From the NCBI GenBank assembly GCA_001783695.1, contig MFNE01000026.1, forward strand, positions 1 through 57,766: DNA of 57,766 nucleotides, read 5' to 3'. How positions within the stretch are numbered: the stretch's first letter is position 1; the number at the start of each line of letters is the position of its first letter. Made by a program: the position numbers and the translations under genes. Origin of the DNA: Candidatus Lambdaproteobacteria bacterium RIFOXYD2_FULL_50_16. GTDB lineage: Bacteria; SAR324; XYD2-FULL-50-16. This document shows, piece by piece, positions 16,421 to 25,224 of the stretch. The notes beneath the pieces are model-generated. The model worked only from the letters and a program-made list of their open reading frames with translations, was not told where the DNA came from and made no database searches.

Positions 16421-17304
16421 TGGGAAGTTCAAAAAAACGGGGTAAAGTTGGTCCCCAAAAGCGTTACGCCGCACACAACTACTTATTTTTTTCCTTTGCT
16501 TTCGCCTTTATTTTAACGGCGCCCTTTTTTTTCTTTGACCTGCCCCTGTCGAGTTTAGCCGGGTTTGGGGTGGCGACGGTTTATATTTTTGTCCCTGCTG
16601 GGGTGACCCTGCTGATTTATAACAAAACTCTCATGGACCGGATCGAGTTGGCGATTCTGCCGAACCGAGGGTTTTTGTTGGCTATCTTTTTGCCCCTAGC
16701 CCTTGGGGGCATGGCCTTGTGGGTTAGTACACTGCTTGGGGAGACCGGGTTTTCTCTTGGTCTGGAAGAGGTTATCGCCCGATTGCCAGAAGAACAGCGG
16801 CCCGCTTCGGGCTCTGGTTCCCCCTTCTGGGGTGCGGCAGCCCAATCGCTGTTGGCCGGGTTTAGTATTAATGCCTTTTTTGCGTTAGGCGAGGAGCTGG
16901 GCTGGAGAGGGTTGCTGTTTAACGAGTGGATCAAATCGGGGTTTTGGAAATTATCCCTCTTGACGGGTCTGTGTTGGGGGCTTTGGTGGGCACCCTTGGT
17001 GGCCTTGGGGCAACATTACCCTGGGTATCCCTTAGAGGGCGTTGCCCTGATTCTCGCGTGGGCGATTTTAGCCAGTCCTTTATTGACTTGGGTGCGTATT
17101 CTAGGCCGCTCGGTGGCGGCAACTGCCCTCATGCGCGGGCTATTGGTTTCGGTTTCAGGGATCTCGGTTTTGCCCTTGGTCCATGCAAGCCCTTTGGGCT
17201 CGGGGATGATGGGGATTGCTGGACTTTTGGTCTTAGCCCTGGCTGATGTTCTTTTGTTGATTGGGCTCAAGGTGAAACCCCTAGGATTGCCAGAACGCCA
17301 TTAG
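16420..17304 (+). CDS. CPBP-family intramembrane metalloprotease
   Basis: The 294-residue polytopic membrane protein has about eight hydrophobic segments. Residues about 156-162 read EELGWRG, the EExxxR motif I of the CAAX protease/bacteriocin-processing (Abi) family; the second conserved motif may be the WGLWWAPL region (about 188-195) and a later histidine. The family cleaves substrates within the inner membrane, but few bacterial substrates are known. Its start overlaps the diguanylate cyclase stop by one base, so it is co-translated with the c-di-GMP genes. Co-expression could mean a role in membrane signalling, which is inference only. Confidence 0.8.
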   Translation: MGSSKKRGKVGPQKRYAAHNYLFFSFAFAFILTAPFFFFDLPLSSLAGFGVATVYIFVPAGVTLLIYNKTLMDRIELAILPNRGFLLAIFLPLALGGMALWVSTLLGETGFSLGLEEVIARLPEEQRPASGSGSPFWGAAAQSLLAGFSINAFFALGEELGWRGLLFNEWIKSGFWKLSLLTGLCWGLWWAPLVALGQHYPGYPLEGVALILAWAILASPLLTWVRILGRSVAATALMRGLLVSVSGISVLPLVHASPLGSGMMGIAGLLVLALADVLLLIGLKVKPLGLPERH

Positions 17305-17399
17305 GGTAAATGCCGGGTATTTGCGATGGCGGCAATTTCGATTGAAGAATTGGTCATTTTTCATCTATATTTCAGGTCAACCCTTCTTACGGACCCAAG

Positions 17400-19502
17400 T
17401 TGAATAATCGCAGTTTCGGGCTGATTTTTTCTGAAAATCAAGTGGTCTTGGATTTTATCCGGCACTCCCCTTTGTTTGCAGGGATGTCCGATTCGCTTCT
17501 GGCTCAATTAGAGCCACTGTGCGACTATTTGGAGATTGAAAAAGGACAGAAGATTTTGACCGAGGGTGAGCCTAATAATAACCTCTTTTTTTTAATAGAG
17601 GGGGTGCTCAAGGTAACCATCGAGGGGGAGATGGTGCGCTACTTGGATCAATCAGGTAGCTTGGTGGGCGAGATGAGTGTAATCAGTGACGCTCCGGCCA
17701 TAGCCAGTGTGGAGGCGGTCACCACTTGTCGGCTTTTGAGTGTGCGTAGCAAGGAATTTAGTCAGTTTGAATCGGCTGATAAAAGTGAAATCCGGCAGTC
17801 TTTATATTTCATTTTTGCGGTCATTTTAACCGAAAAATTAAAGGTCACCAGTCTAAAAGCGGTGCAATTTGAAAAAACCAACCGGCTTTTAGAACAGACC
17901 ACCTTAGACCTAGAAGCAGAGGCCTTAGCACGCAGGGTCGCTGACGAGCAGGCTAAGGTTTATGCCAAGTTTATGGAAGCGTCAGGCCAGGGTTTGGGGA
18001 TTTTTGGTTTGGATTTGTTTCCCCAATACTTAAACCCCGCTTTGCGAGCGATGTTAGGGGTGGAGGACTCCAGTCCAAGGGAACCGGTAAATTGGTTGTT
18101 GCGTTATGATAACAAAACCCGGTCCCGCTTCGCTTTGGAACTAATCCCGCAACTCTTCGAAACAGGCCAATGGAGCGGGGAATTAGACCTGGTCAAACCG
18201 GATGGGCAAAGGTTGCCTACATTGGAAAATATTTTTATTATCAATGGGGAAGAGGGGCATCCTCGGTTGATTGCGGCGGTGATCACCGACATTACCGCAA
18301 GAAAACAAATGGAAAACCAGCTACGATTAAACGAAGCCAGTATGAACGTGGCCCAACAGATAGCCCATCTGGGCAGTTGGGAACTAGAACTTTCCTCTGG
18401 TAAACTTAGTTGGTCTGATGAAGTGTTTCGGATTTTTGGGCAAACCCAAGAGCACTTCCTTCCTGATTATAATTCATTTATGGCCGGGATCCATGCAGAG
18501 GACCGGGGCGAGGTGATGGCGGCCCTAAACTTTGCCGCCCAGACCCAAACCTTACTTTCCATCGAGCACCGTGTGGTGCAACCAAACGGAGCGGAGCGGG
18601 TGGTCCAAGAGCGGGGTGAGGTTTTTAGTAATCGGTTTGGTGAACCCCAAAAAATGGTGGGGACTATGCTCGATATAACCGAGTCCAAGCGGATTCAAAA
18701 ACAATTACTAGATTATAAAGACGGCCTCGAAGTAATGGTGGCCAAACGAACCGAGGAATTAACCTTAGCCACCAAGGAAGCCGAACGCGCCAATCAAGCG
18801 AAATCCGATTTTTTGGCCAATATTTCTCACGAATTACGCACGCCACTCCATGGGATTTTATCCTTTGCCGAAAAAGGAATTCGTAAAAGCACCCAGTTGT
18901 CTCCAGAAAAATTACAACGCTATTTTGAGGTGATTGAAGGCAGCGGCCAACGCCTCCTAAGACTGCTGGATAACCTGTTAGACCTTTCTAAGCTGGAAGC
19001 CGGGAAGATGGATTTTGCCTTTGCCGAGGGGGATTTGGTGGACCTAGTTTGGCAAATCCACCAAGAAATGGAAGGGATGATTTTAGATAAAAACATCCAA
19101 TTTGTACTAGATCCTCCCCCGAATCATACGTGGGGTTTTTTTGACCCCTGTCGAATAGGGCAGGTTTTGAGTAATTTGTTTTCTAACGCCATTAAATTTT
19201 CTGATCCTGGCAAAACTTTACGGGTGCGTATTATAGACGAAGAGCTAGAAGGCAAGCCCGCCTTCCGTTTAGATGTCCTAGACCAGGGAATTGGTATTCC
19301 TGAAACAGAGTTAGAAGGTATTTTTGACAAGTTTGCTCAATCCAGCAAAACTGATCAAAAAGCCGGAGGAACTGGTTTAGGATTGGCTATTTGCCGAGAG
19401 ATAATCGAAGGACACCAAGGAAAAATCTGGGCCGAAATCTGGCCTGAAGGGGGAACCAAAATGACTATTTTATTCCCCAAACGCCATGTTACCCCTGCCT
19501 GA
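17400..19502 (+). CDS. cNMP-binding / PAS-PAS histidine kinase
   Basis: A 700-residue soluble kinase. A cyclic-nucleotide-binding (CRP-like) domain covers about residues 22-140 (GEPNNNLFFLIEG, GSLVGEMSVISDAPAIASVEA), then a coiled stretch (160-190), PAS domains at about 190-305 and 320-435, a HisKA with SHELRTPLHG (about 476-485) and an HATPase_c with NLFSNAIKFSDPGK (about 593-606), DQGIGIPE and GTGLGLAI. The phosphate cassette of the CRP-like domain lacks the classical Arg (residues GEMSVIS.APAIAS), so cAMP binding is uncertain. The start is TTG 17400; the next Met is inside the first domain. It is followed 9 bp later by a response regulator, its probable partner. Confidence 0.88.
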   Translation: MNNRSFGLIFSENQVVLDFIRHSPLFAGMSDSLLAQLEPLCDYLEIEKGQKILTEGEPNNNLFFLIEGVLKVTIEGEMVRYLDQSGSLVGEMSVISDAPAIASVEAVTTCRLLSVRSKEFSQFESADKSEIRQSLYFIFAVILTEKLKVTSLKAVQFEKTNRLLEQTTLDLEAEALARRVADEQAKVYAKFMEASGQGLGIFGLDLFPQYLNPALRAMLGVEDSSPREPVNWLLRYDNKTRSRFALELIPQLFETGQWSGELDLVKPDGQRLPTLENIFIINGEEGHPRLIAAVITDITARKQMENQLRLNEASMNVAQQIAHLGSWELELSSGKLSWSDEVFRIFGQTQEHFLPDYNSFMAGIHAEDRGEVMAALNFAAQTQTLLSIEHRVVQPNGAERVVQERGEVFSNRFGEPQKMVGTMLDITESKRIQKQLLDYKDGLEVMVAKRTEELTLATKEAERANQAKSDFLANISHELRTPLHGILSFAEKGIRKSTQLSPEKLQRYFEVIEGSGQRLLRLLDNLLDLSKLEAGKMDFAFAEGDLVDLVWQIHQEMEGMILDKNIQFVLDPPPNHTWGFFDPCRIGQVLSNLFSNAIKFSDPGKTLRVRIIDEELEGKPAFRLDVLDQGIGIPETELEGIFDKFAQSSKTDQKAGGTGLGLAICREIIEGHQGKIWAEIWPEGGTKMTILFPKRHVTPA

Positions 19503-19511
19503 AGAAACAAG

Positions 19512-20834
19512 ATGGAAAAGCAAGCACTAAAAGTTTTGGTTGCGGACGATAATCTAGTCAACCTCGAATCGATCTCTGATTTATTAGAAGAAGAGGGTTT
19601 GAGCTATCTTACGGCTACCAATGGGGTCGAAGCCCTAAAAATTCTAGAAGAACAGGGGCCTGCGGAGGTAATTATCCTCGACTGGATGATGCCGCAAATG
19701 AGTGGGTTCGAATTGCTCAAAATACTCAAAAGAGACCCTCGTTGGTGTGATATCCCGGTGATTATGCAAACCGCCAAAAGCCAGGAAAAGGACATGATCG
19801 ATGCCCTGGATTCGAAGGTTTTTTTATACCTGACTAAGCCCTATTCAGACAAAGTTCTAGCCTCGATGGTACGCCGGGCGCTTTCTGAATATCGGCGTTT
19901 TAAAGATATGGAAAGGCGGAGCGAATTTAAACAAGAAGAAGCCAAGGAGTTGCTTAAATCTTTGGTGGCCAACCAAACCAAAAAAATCGAATTTGATTTA
20001 AAAACCTATCAAGAACTAAACCAATTTTTTATACACAGTTTGGCTTGTAACGATCTTGAAGCCTTGGTTCAAACCTTTCTGGATTGTATTACGAAGTTTT
20101 CTTTTGAGTCGGCGCGTAATGAAGGCGAACCCGAAGAATTTAAGCTACTTCGCTGTAGTATCAGGTTAGCTGATGGGGAGGAGATTAACCTGTCAGACCG
20201 GGGGATCAGCTCTAAATTAGATAGTATGATTTTAGACAAGGCGATTAAAAGTGGTGAGATTATCGCCAGAGGGAGTTACACCGCCGTCCCGGCAGCATCG
20301 CAAAACCTAGCTATTTTGATTCGCAACAGCCCTTCTAATCCAGACGAATTAGACATGGCTTTAAAAATGGTGGCGGTGATGTTGGAGATGTTTGACGCGC
20401 GGGTAGGGCATTTCCGCAACAACCTAGAGATATTAAAACAAAAAGAGGCGTTAGAGCAAAAAAACGGACATATCCGCAATATTATCAAAAGCGCCGCCGA
20501 AGAACTGGGCAAGGTCAATCAGAAATATCAAGCGATGAAAGAGACCCAGATGGACATTATGGAACGACTCGATGAAAACTTAAAATCGGTGATCCCTAAT
20601 CTTAGCGAGGAGCAACTCAAAGCCTTGGAGGCGGCTAGCATAGACCGGCTTAATGCCAGTATGCAGCTTTATACAGAAGACCAGATCACAGACCAACAAT
20701 TTTTGTTAACCATTCAAGAGCTAAACCACCTTTTCTCTGAGAAAAATGCCGAAGAAAACAAACTAAAACCCGGTCAATTGGGTGGCACCGATCAGGCTCA
20801 AGTGGATGATCTATTAGCCTCTTTTGGGTTTTAG
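19512..20834 (+). CDS. Response regulator with long coiled-coil C-terminus
   Basis: The 440-residue protein has an N-terminal receiver (about 6-125) with the acidic pair ADD (11-13), phospho-acceptor Asp in IILDWMMP (about residue 58), the switch threonine in MQTAKS and the lysine in LTKPYS. The rest, about 130-440, is mostly helical with heptad-like stretches (about 130-170 and 300-380) and no known output domain; residues about 170-290 may form a small alpha/beta domain. It lies 9 bp after the cNMP/PAS kinase and is probably its phosphorylation target. Its 3' end overlaps gluQ on the other strand by 21 bp. Confidence 0.85.
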   Translation: MEKQALKVLVADDNLVNLESISDLLEEEGLSYLTATNGVEALKILEEQGPAEVIILDWMMPQMSGFELLKILKRDPRWCDIPVIMQTAKSQEKDMIDALDSKVFLYLTKPYSDKVLASMVRRALSEYRRFKDMERRSEFKQEEAKELLKSLVANQTKKIEFDLKTYQELNQFFIHSLACNDLEALVQTFLDCITKFSFESARNEGEPEEFKLLRCSIRLADGEEINLSDRGISSKLDSMILDKAIKSGEIIARGSYTAVPAASQNLAILIRNSPSNPDELDMALKMVAVMLEMFDARVGHFRNNLEILKQKEALEQKNGHIRNIIKSAAEELGKVNQKYQAMKETQMDIMERLDENLKSVIPNLSEEQLKALEAASIDRLNASMQLYTEDQITDQQFLLTIQELNHLFSEKNAEENKLKPGQLGGTDQAQVDDLLASFGF

Positions 20835-21677
20835 TTGGTCCAAGCTCCAATGGGCGAGGCCCCAGTTTAAAACCTCTTTCGGGCCAGCCAATTTTAAGTT
20901 GGCTGGTGGATTTTGTTTTAAAAACGCGAGGGTTTCAACTAACACTGCGCCGCCGGGTTTTACCGGCATCGCGCCAGATTGTTTGCTTAACTTCTGGCCT
21001 TTGAAGTCTGTGGCTAATGGGAGGTGGGCATATTTGGGGGTGGGTAATCCTAAAATCTGCCGCAACGCCACTTGACGGTCGGCGCTTAAAAGTAGGTCTG
21101 ATCCACGCAGTATCTCCGTAACCCCTTCGATTTGGTCGTCGATCACCGTGGCAAGATGGTAACTACAAACCCCATCGGCCCGCCAGACTACAAAGTCGCC
21201 TAATTCTTTTTCTAGGTTAATTCGCCTAGTCCCCCAAAGTTGGTCTTCCCACGCGGGCATTAAGCCTTTGGTTAAAAACCGGGTGGCTAGTTGTGGTTGC
21301 CGAGGGGTATGCCGGCAAGTTCCAGGATAGATAGGGCCTTCAGGGCCTTGAGGAGCTTGGGCAAGCTGTTTTCGACTGCAACTGCAACCATAGAGGCGCT
21401 CAGCTTGCCAAAGTTGCTCCAGCGCCGCTTGGTAGGCCTCCTGTCTCGTCGATTGGTAGGTTAGCTGGTCCCATTCCAGTCCCAAGACCTCTAAACAAGC
21501 CAAAATCGAATCTACCGAACCAGACTCGATCCGCAAAGGATCTAAGTCGTCAATACGTAGCACCCAAAGCCCTTTTTGCTTTTTTGCTTCTAGCCAACTA
21601 GCCAAGGCCGCAACCAAACTGCCAAAATGCAAAGGCCCGCTGGGAGTTGGGGCGAAACGGCCTACCACCGAGGTCAT
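20814..21677 (-). CDS. gluQ: Glutamyl-Q tRNA(Asp) synthetase
   Basis: A 287-residue truncated paralogue of glutamyl-tRNA synthetase that attaches glutamate to the queuosine at position 34 of tRNA-Asp. It has the class I signature GRFAPTPSGPLHFGS (residues 6-20, with HFGS as the HIGH box), RIDDLDPLR (about 41-49), the zinc-site cysteines CSCS near 97-100, and KLSKQ (about 233-237, KMSKS box). It lacks the anticodon-binding domain, as expected. It overlaps the receiver gene downstream on its left (22654 side) by 4 bp. The C-terminal coding end also carries a terminator hairpin for the opposite strand. Confidence 0.93.
   Translation of the reverse strand: MTSVVGRFAPTPSGPLHFGSLVAALASWLEAKKQKGLWVLRIDDLDPLRIESGSVDSILACLEVLGLEWDQLTYQSTRQEAYQAALEQLWQAERLYGCSCSRKQLAQAPQGPEGPIYPGTCRHTPRQPQLATRFLTKGLMPAWEDQLWGTRRINLEKELGDFVVWRADGVCSYHLATVIDDQIEGVTEILRGSDLLLSADRQVALRQILGLPTPKYAHLPLATDFKGQKLSKQSGAMPVKPGGAVLVETLAFLKQNPPANLKLAGPKEVLNWGLAHWSLDQLKPKRG
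20884..20920 (+). terminator. Intrinsic terminator inside gluQ, reading rightward
   Basis: CCAGCCAA (20884-20891) and TTGGCTGG (20899-20906) are perfect 8-bp arms around a 7-base loop, followed on the + strand by TGGATTTTGTTTT. It lies 50 bp past the stop of the response regulator gene and would end that transcript, although it is embedded in the coding sequence of convergent gluQ. Confidence 0.55.
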
Positions 21678-22654
21678 GAGCCTTTAGCGAGTTTGGCTTT
21701 TTTTTGAGCGATCCTGGATTCTAAAAAGGTGCCAGGACTATACCTGCTGCCGATACTCATAAATCCAGAACCAGGAAGAAAAATGCCTCGGTCTTTTCCA
21801 GGCCGCATTAAAGCGTCCATTTGCCCCTTTTCGAAGGTCGCCTCAAACGAGGATTTAAGGGTTCGCGCCATCTTTAAGGCCCACTCAATTTGCGCTATAA
21901 AGGCTTTGGGGTCTCGCAGCAAAGTTTTATCTACAAACCCCAAAACACCTTCAATATTTTTCGCTCGCCTTTGGCTTTCTTGGTCTTGCAAGGCGGTAAG
22001 AAATAAAATGGGGAAGGGCTGATCTATGATGTAAAGCAACTGACTCATCTCCACCCCATCGACACCGGGCATGGAGACATCGGCTAAGATTAGGTCTGGT
22101 CGGATCAATAGCGCTTTTAAAATAGCGTCCATCCCATCGGTGGCGCTAAAAAGATGGTATTGCTCGGTCTGATCTAAAAGCATCAAGTTGAGTTTGCGGA
22201 ACCAAGTCGAATCTTCTGCGACCAGAATTCGGGTTTTGGTTTTTGCAGATAATAAAGAACACCATTCATGCTCTTTAAGGTGGTATGGGTAGTCTGTAGG
22301 CTTGTTTCGGGGCAGTGGTTGAGCCAAGAGACTGGGAAGCTGGGCGCCCAATTCAGCTCGCGGCAGAATGTTTAATATATTAGCAAACTCTTCTTTTAGT
22401 CCCTCTGGGGCTTTTTTTTCGAAAATTAAAATCACAGAGGGGCAAATTTGGATCAGGTTAAGTACATGCATCATCACCAGCCCACCAAACTCAATCTCAT
22501 CTACATTGGCAATTACCAAGTCTGGGCGATAGCGGATGATTTTTCGAATCCCCTCTAAATTGTGCTCTGCTTCCATCACGGGCAGTTGAGCTTCTTGAGC
22601 GATTAAGTGGACTTCAATCGGTTGGTTAATTAAAAGTAGATTTTTGGCGCTCAA
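21674..22654 (-). CDS. Paired-receiver protein, first receiver degenerate
   Basis: A 326-residue protein made of two receiver-like domains. The first (about 4-115) has NLLLINQP where acidic residues are expected and Asn in place of the phospho-acceptor Asp (LVIANVDE), so it should not be phosphorylated. The second (about 140-265) has VAEDS, the acceptor Asp in LILADVSMPGVDG (about residue 193), FLTALQ and FVDKTL, and looks active. A basic about 50-residue tail follows. No output domain is present. It overlaps the upstream paralogue by 4 bp and shares its plan (LLYIIDQPFPILFL versus ILYILGHPLPIVFV), so the two arose by duplication. Confidence 0.8.
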   Translation of the reverse strand: MSAKNLLLINQPIEVHLIAQEAQLPVMEAEHNLEGIRKIIRYRPDLVIANVDEIEFGGLVMMHVLNLIQICPSVILIFEKKAPEGLKEEFANILNILPRAELGAQLPSLLAQPLPRNKPTDYPYHLKEHEWCSLLSAKTKTRILVAEDSTWFRKLNLMLLDQTEQYHLFSATDGMDAILKALLIRPDLILADVSMPGVDGVEMSQLLYIIDQPFPILFLTALQDQESQRRAKNIEGVLGFVDKTLLRDPKAFIAQIEWALKMARTLKSSFEATFEKGQMDALMRPGKDRGIFLPGSGFMSIGSRYSPGTFLESRIAQKKAKLAKGS

Positions 22655-23556
22655 GGCTCCTCCTTTAAAATCCCGGCCTGGTCCAAAATTACTAGTTTTT
22701 CTAGGTCCACTTGAGCGTAGGATTCTTTGACCTGTGTCTTGTCTTGATCACTAAGTTTAAGGATTTGAGCAATTTTTGCGGCCAACTTTCCAGAATCTGA
22801 GGTCAAGGAATCTTTATCGAAAAAACCACGTACCCCGTCGAGCTTGCGGATATCAGTTAGAACCTGATGGTTCTTTTTTTCAGAGACAAACACAATAGGC
22901 AGAGGGTGACCTAATATATATAAAATCTGCGCCATTGCGGTGCCGTCCAGATCGGGCATTTCGATATCGCTAATAATCAAATCTGGCCTAGTCATAATCG
23001 CCTTAAAGAGCCCCTCGCGGCCTTCGTTCGCAAAATAGATCTCATAAAGTCCAGTCACTTCAAGTTCCTTTTGGATGATCCTTCTGGTGCTCAACGAATT
23101 ATCCACTACCAGAATCCGCCTTCGGTCTCGTTTGCCCAGGAGGTCTAAGAGTTCACTTGGACCCAAGTTATAAGTGAAATCAGAAAAGGTCCGTCTAGGG
23201 GAGGCGCTTAAAGCGGGCTCGACAATATCTAGCAAGCGTTTTCGGATTTGATCTTTAGGGCAAACGCCTACTAGATTATCAAAATCAGTATAAGTGCTGT
23301 GGGCCAGTTCGGAGTTAGTAATTAATACTGCCGGGGTTTTGATCCCTAAAAGTTGCATGATTTTCATCATCGAAAATCCATTCAGCTTGGGCATTCCTTG
23401 GTCGAGGGTCACCAACGTGGGAAACTGGTCGAGTAGAGTCCTTAAGCCTTCGACCCCGTTGTTTGCGGTGATAATCTGCACCCCTAGAGGAGCCAGCAGT
23501 TCGCTTAAGACATTTTGAAATTTTTTTGAATCGTCAACTACTAGGATCTTGGCCAA
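22651..23556 (-). CDS. Paired-receiver protein (REC-REC)
   Basis: A 301-residue protein with two CheY-like receivers, KILVVDDSKKF (first, acceptor Asp in LVTLDQGMPKLNG) and RILVVDNSLST (second, acceptor Asp in LIISDIEMPDLDG). In the second the second acidic residue is Asn, which may affect metal binding; both have Lys near the end (CPKD, FDKDS). I propose the TTG at 23556 as start: AGAGGTGG lies just before it and the receiver fold begins right there, while the in-frame ATG at 23595 has no ribosome site. It has no output domain and probably relays or senses phosphate from a kinase encoded elsewhere. Confidence 0.75.
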   Translation of the reverse strand: MAKILVVDDSKKFQNVLSELLAPLGVQIITANNGVEGLRTLLDQFPTLVTLDQGMPKLNGFSMMKIMQLLGIKTPAVLITNSELAHSTYTDFDNLVGVCPKDQIRKRLLDIVEPALSASPRRTFSDFTYNLGPSELLDLLGKRDRRRILVVDNSLSTRRIIQKELEVTGLYEIYFANEGREGLFKAIMTRPDLIISDIEMPDLDGTAMAQILYILGHPLPIVFVSEKKNHQVLTDIRKLDGVRGFFDKDSLTSDSGKLAAKIAQILKLSDQDKTQVKESYAQVDLEKLVILDQAGILKEEP

Positions 23557-23743
23557 ACCACCTCTTAAAGATAATGATCTCTTCTTTTGTATCATTGACC
23601 AACCAAACCAACAAGTCTCCCTTAAAAGATAGACGCTTCAACTTGGGATTCACAGGAGCAATTAAATTTTGAGTGATGGCTTGCTTAAACCTTTGATCCC
23701 GCCGCCTAGTCATCCCTTTGTTTGATTTAAAAAGTATAGGCAA
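23534..23743 (-). CDS. Possible small basic protein upstream of paired receiver
   Basis: A 69-residue reading frame rich in Lys and Arg, with a beta-like hydrophobic segment (LLVWLVND, IIIFKRWF) near the end. Its stop lies 20 bp inside the proposed TTG start of the paired-receiver gene, an arrangement that fits translational coupling. Starts are TTG 23743 or ATG 23713, both with weak ribosome sites. No family recognised. It may be a real small gene or merely open frame. Confidence 0.3.
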   Translation of the reverse strand: MPILFKSNKGMTRRRDQRFKQAITQNLIAPVNPKLKRLSFKGDLLVWLVNDTKEEIIIFKRWFGQDPSS

Positions 23744-23830
23744 ATCTAGCCAATTCGTTGAGCAAAAAAAGATAATTTAAGTTAGGTCCCAATTTTGCTT
23801 GGAGGTAGCTAGATTTTTTATAGGAAACCG

Positions 23831-24586
23831 ATGGGTGTAAAAGAGCGGGTCAGAGAGATTATAGAACCAGGAAAGGGTGGCGCGTCCAAGGTGTTTGACC
23901 TCTTTATTCAGGGATTAGTACTCTTTTCGATTGTCTCATTTTCTGTAGAAACCCTGCCCGGCTTAGAACCTGAAACCCACCATTTCTTGGAATTATCCGA
24001 AAAGATTGGAGTAACGATTTTTTCGATAGAATATTGCCTCCGTATTTGGACTGCTGAAAATAAAAGGCGCTTTATATTTAGTTTTTTTGGAATTATCGAC
24101 TTAATGGCTATATTACCTTTTTATTTAAGTATGGGGATCGACCTGCGCTCGGTGCGAGGGTTTCGGCTCTTGCGCCTATTTCGAATGTTTAAGCTGTTCC
24201 GCTACAATCGAGCGATGAACTTATACCTGTACGCCTTTAGGCAAATCAAGGCAGAATTGGTGTTGTTTGTGGCGGTGACCATGTTTCTTTTGTACTTGGC
24301 AGCGGTGGGGATTTATTATTTTGAAAACGATGCGCAACCTCAAGTTTTTGCCTCAGTATTTCATAGTCTTTGGTGGGCGGTAGCAACCTTATTTACGGTT
24401 GGATATGGGGACGTTTATCCTATCACTTTAGGCGGGAAAATCTTTACCTTTGTTATTTTAATGCTAGGGGTGGGGGTGGTAGCGGTACCGGTAGGACTTT
24501 TAGCAACCTCGCTGACCCAAGCCAGCAAGCTTTCTAGTCAAGAATTAGAGGCCGCTAAATCGTTCAAAGAGCCTCCAACGCTTTGA
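23831..24586 (+). CDS. Voltage-gated-type potassium channel
   Basis: The 251-residue inner-membrane protein has six transmembrane segments. The S4 voltage sensor (about residues 106-130) has seven basic residues at every third position (RSVRGFRLLRLFRMFKLFR). The pore loop TLFTVGYGDVYP (about 191-202) contains the K+ selectivity filter TVGYGD. Length and plan match compact KvAP/Kch-like prokaryotic Kv channels without a regulatory RCK domain; the C-terminal about 30 residues are short and charged. It probably sets membrane potential or potassium flux. It stands alone as a transcription unit with about 90 bp upstream. Confidence 0.93.
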   Translation: MGVKERVREIIEPGKGGASKVFDLFIQGLVLFSIVSFSVETLPGLEPETHHFLELSEKIGVTIFSIEYCLRIWTAENKRRFIFSFFGIIDLMAILPFYLSMGIDLRSVRGFRLLRLFRMFKLFRYNRAMNLYLYAFRQIKAELVLFVAVTMFLLYLAAVGIYYFENDAQPQVFASVFHSLWWAVATLFTVGYGDVYPITLGGKIFTFVILMLGVGVVAVPVGLLATSLTQASKLSSQELEAAKSFKEPPTL

Positions 24587-24681
24587 ACCTTCAAGAAGAT
24601 CGCCAAGAGGTACGATCACCTTATGCTATTAGTTCGAGGACTAATTCAAAATCTGGCCCTATCATCGGGGGCCCGTCTGCC

Positions 24682-24885
24682 CTATTTAGTGACCAATACA
24701 AAACCAAAAGTAAGGCAGATTAATCCAGGGACAATATAATAAAAACGAAGATCTTTATCCTTACCCTTCGAAAGGGCAATCTTTTGTAATTTTAACATAT
24801 CCTTGCCGGCAAGGATGACCCCGGCCAGCAATAAGAAGGGGGCTAAACCAGGTATTCCAGCCAGGGTGAGCAGCACTTGATCCAT
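24682..24885 (-). CDS. Small two-helix membrane protein
   Basis: A 67-residue protein with hydrophobic segments at about 7-26 and 48-65, separated by a Lys-rich loop (KLQKIALSKGKDKD). The ATG 24885 is preceded by AAAGAGGAAA, a reasonable ribosome site. No domain recognised. The basic loop would lie on the cytoplasmic side by the positive-inside rule, with both ends outside. A weak hairpin (GGCCC/GGGCC at 24655-24673) downstream may end its transcript. Confidence 0.5.
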   Translation of the reverse strand: MDQVLLTLAGIPGLAPFLLLAGVILAGKDMLKLQKIALSKGKDKDLRFYYIVPGLICLTFGFVLVTK

Positions 24886-25003
24886 AGTTTCCTCTTTTTT
24901 TAGCCGATCCTATCCAGAGGTCCGTATTTTGGCAAGGGAAGGTCTGGGCCTTAAGGGTTTAGCAGCCTTTTTATTTACCAAAAAAAACGGGGAAGCCAAG
25001 CCT

Positions 25004-25198
25004 TTACAAACCCTGCTCTTGCTTAAAGGTCATCGCCTTGTGGCAAGCGGCCACCAATTGGGCACTTAATTCGGGCATTTGCTCATAATCGGTCCAAAGA
25101 CCTTCTTCGACAATGTCATGGATCTGCCCGGCGATTTCAGTAGCCAAGCGTTTGAGTTTGGCTAGTTCTTTTTTAGGGTCTAATTGCGTGTCAGACAT
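25004..25198 (-). CDS. Small helical protein, Rop-like/CCE_0567-type
   Basis: A 64-residue acidic protein predicted to be a helical hairpin: helix 1 about residues 7-32 (KKELAKLKRLATEIAGQIHDIVEE) and helix 2 about 43-60, joined by a turn with Trp-Thr-Asp-Tyr-Glu. The pattern resembles the short Rop-like/DUF683 helical-hairpin family seen in metal- and nitrogenase-linked operons, though I cannot align it rigorously. ATG 25198 follows AAAGGATAG. The 33-bp palindrome at 25225-25257 is only 27 bp upstream and is a likely control site for it. Confidence 0.5.
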   Translation of the reverse strand: MSDTQLDPKKELAKLKRLATEIAGQIHDIVEEGLWTDYEQMPELSAQLVAACHKAMTFKQEQGL

Positions 25199-25224
25199 CG
25201 GCTATCCTTTGTTGGGTTCCTGAC

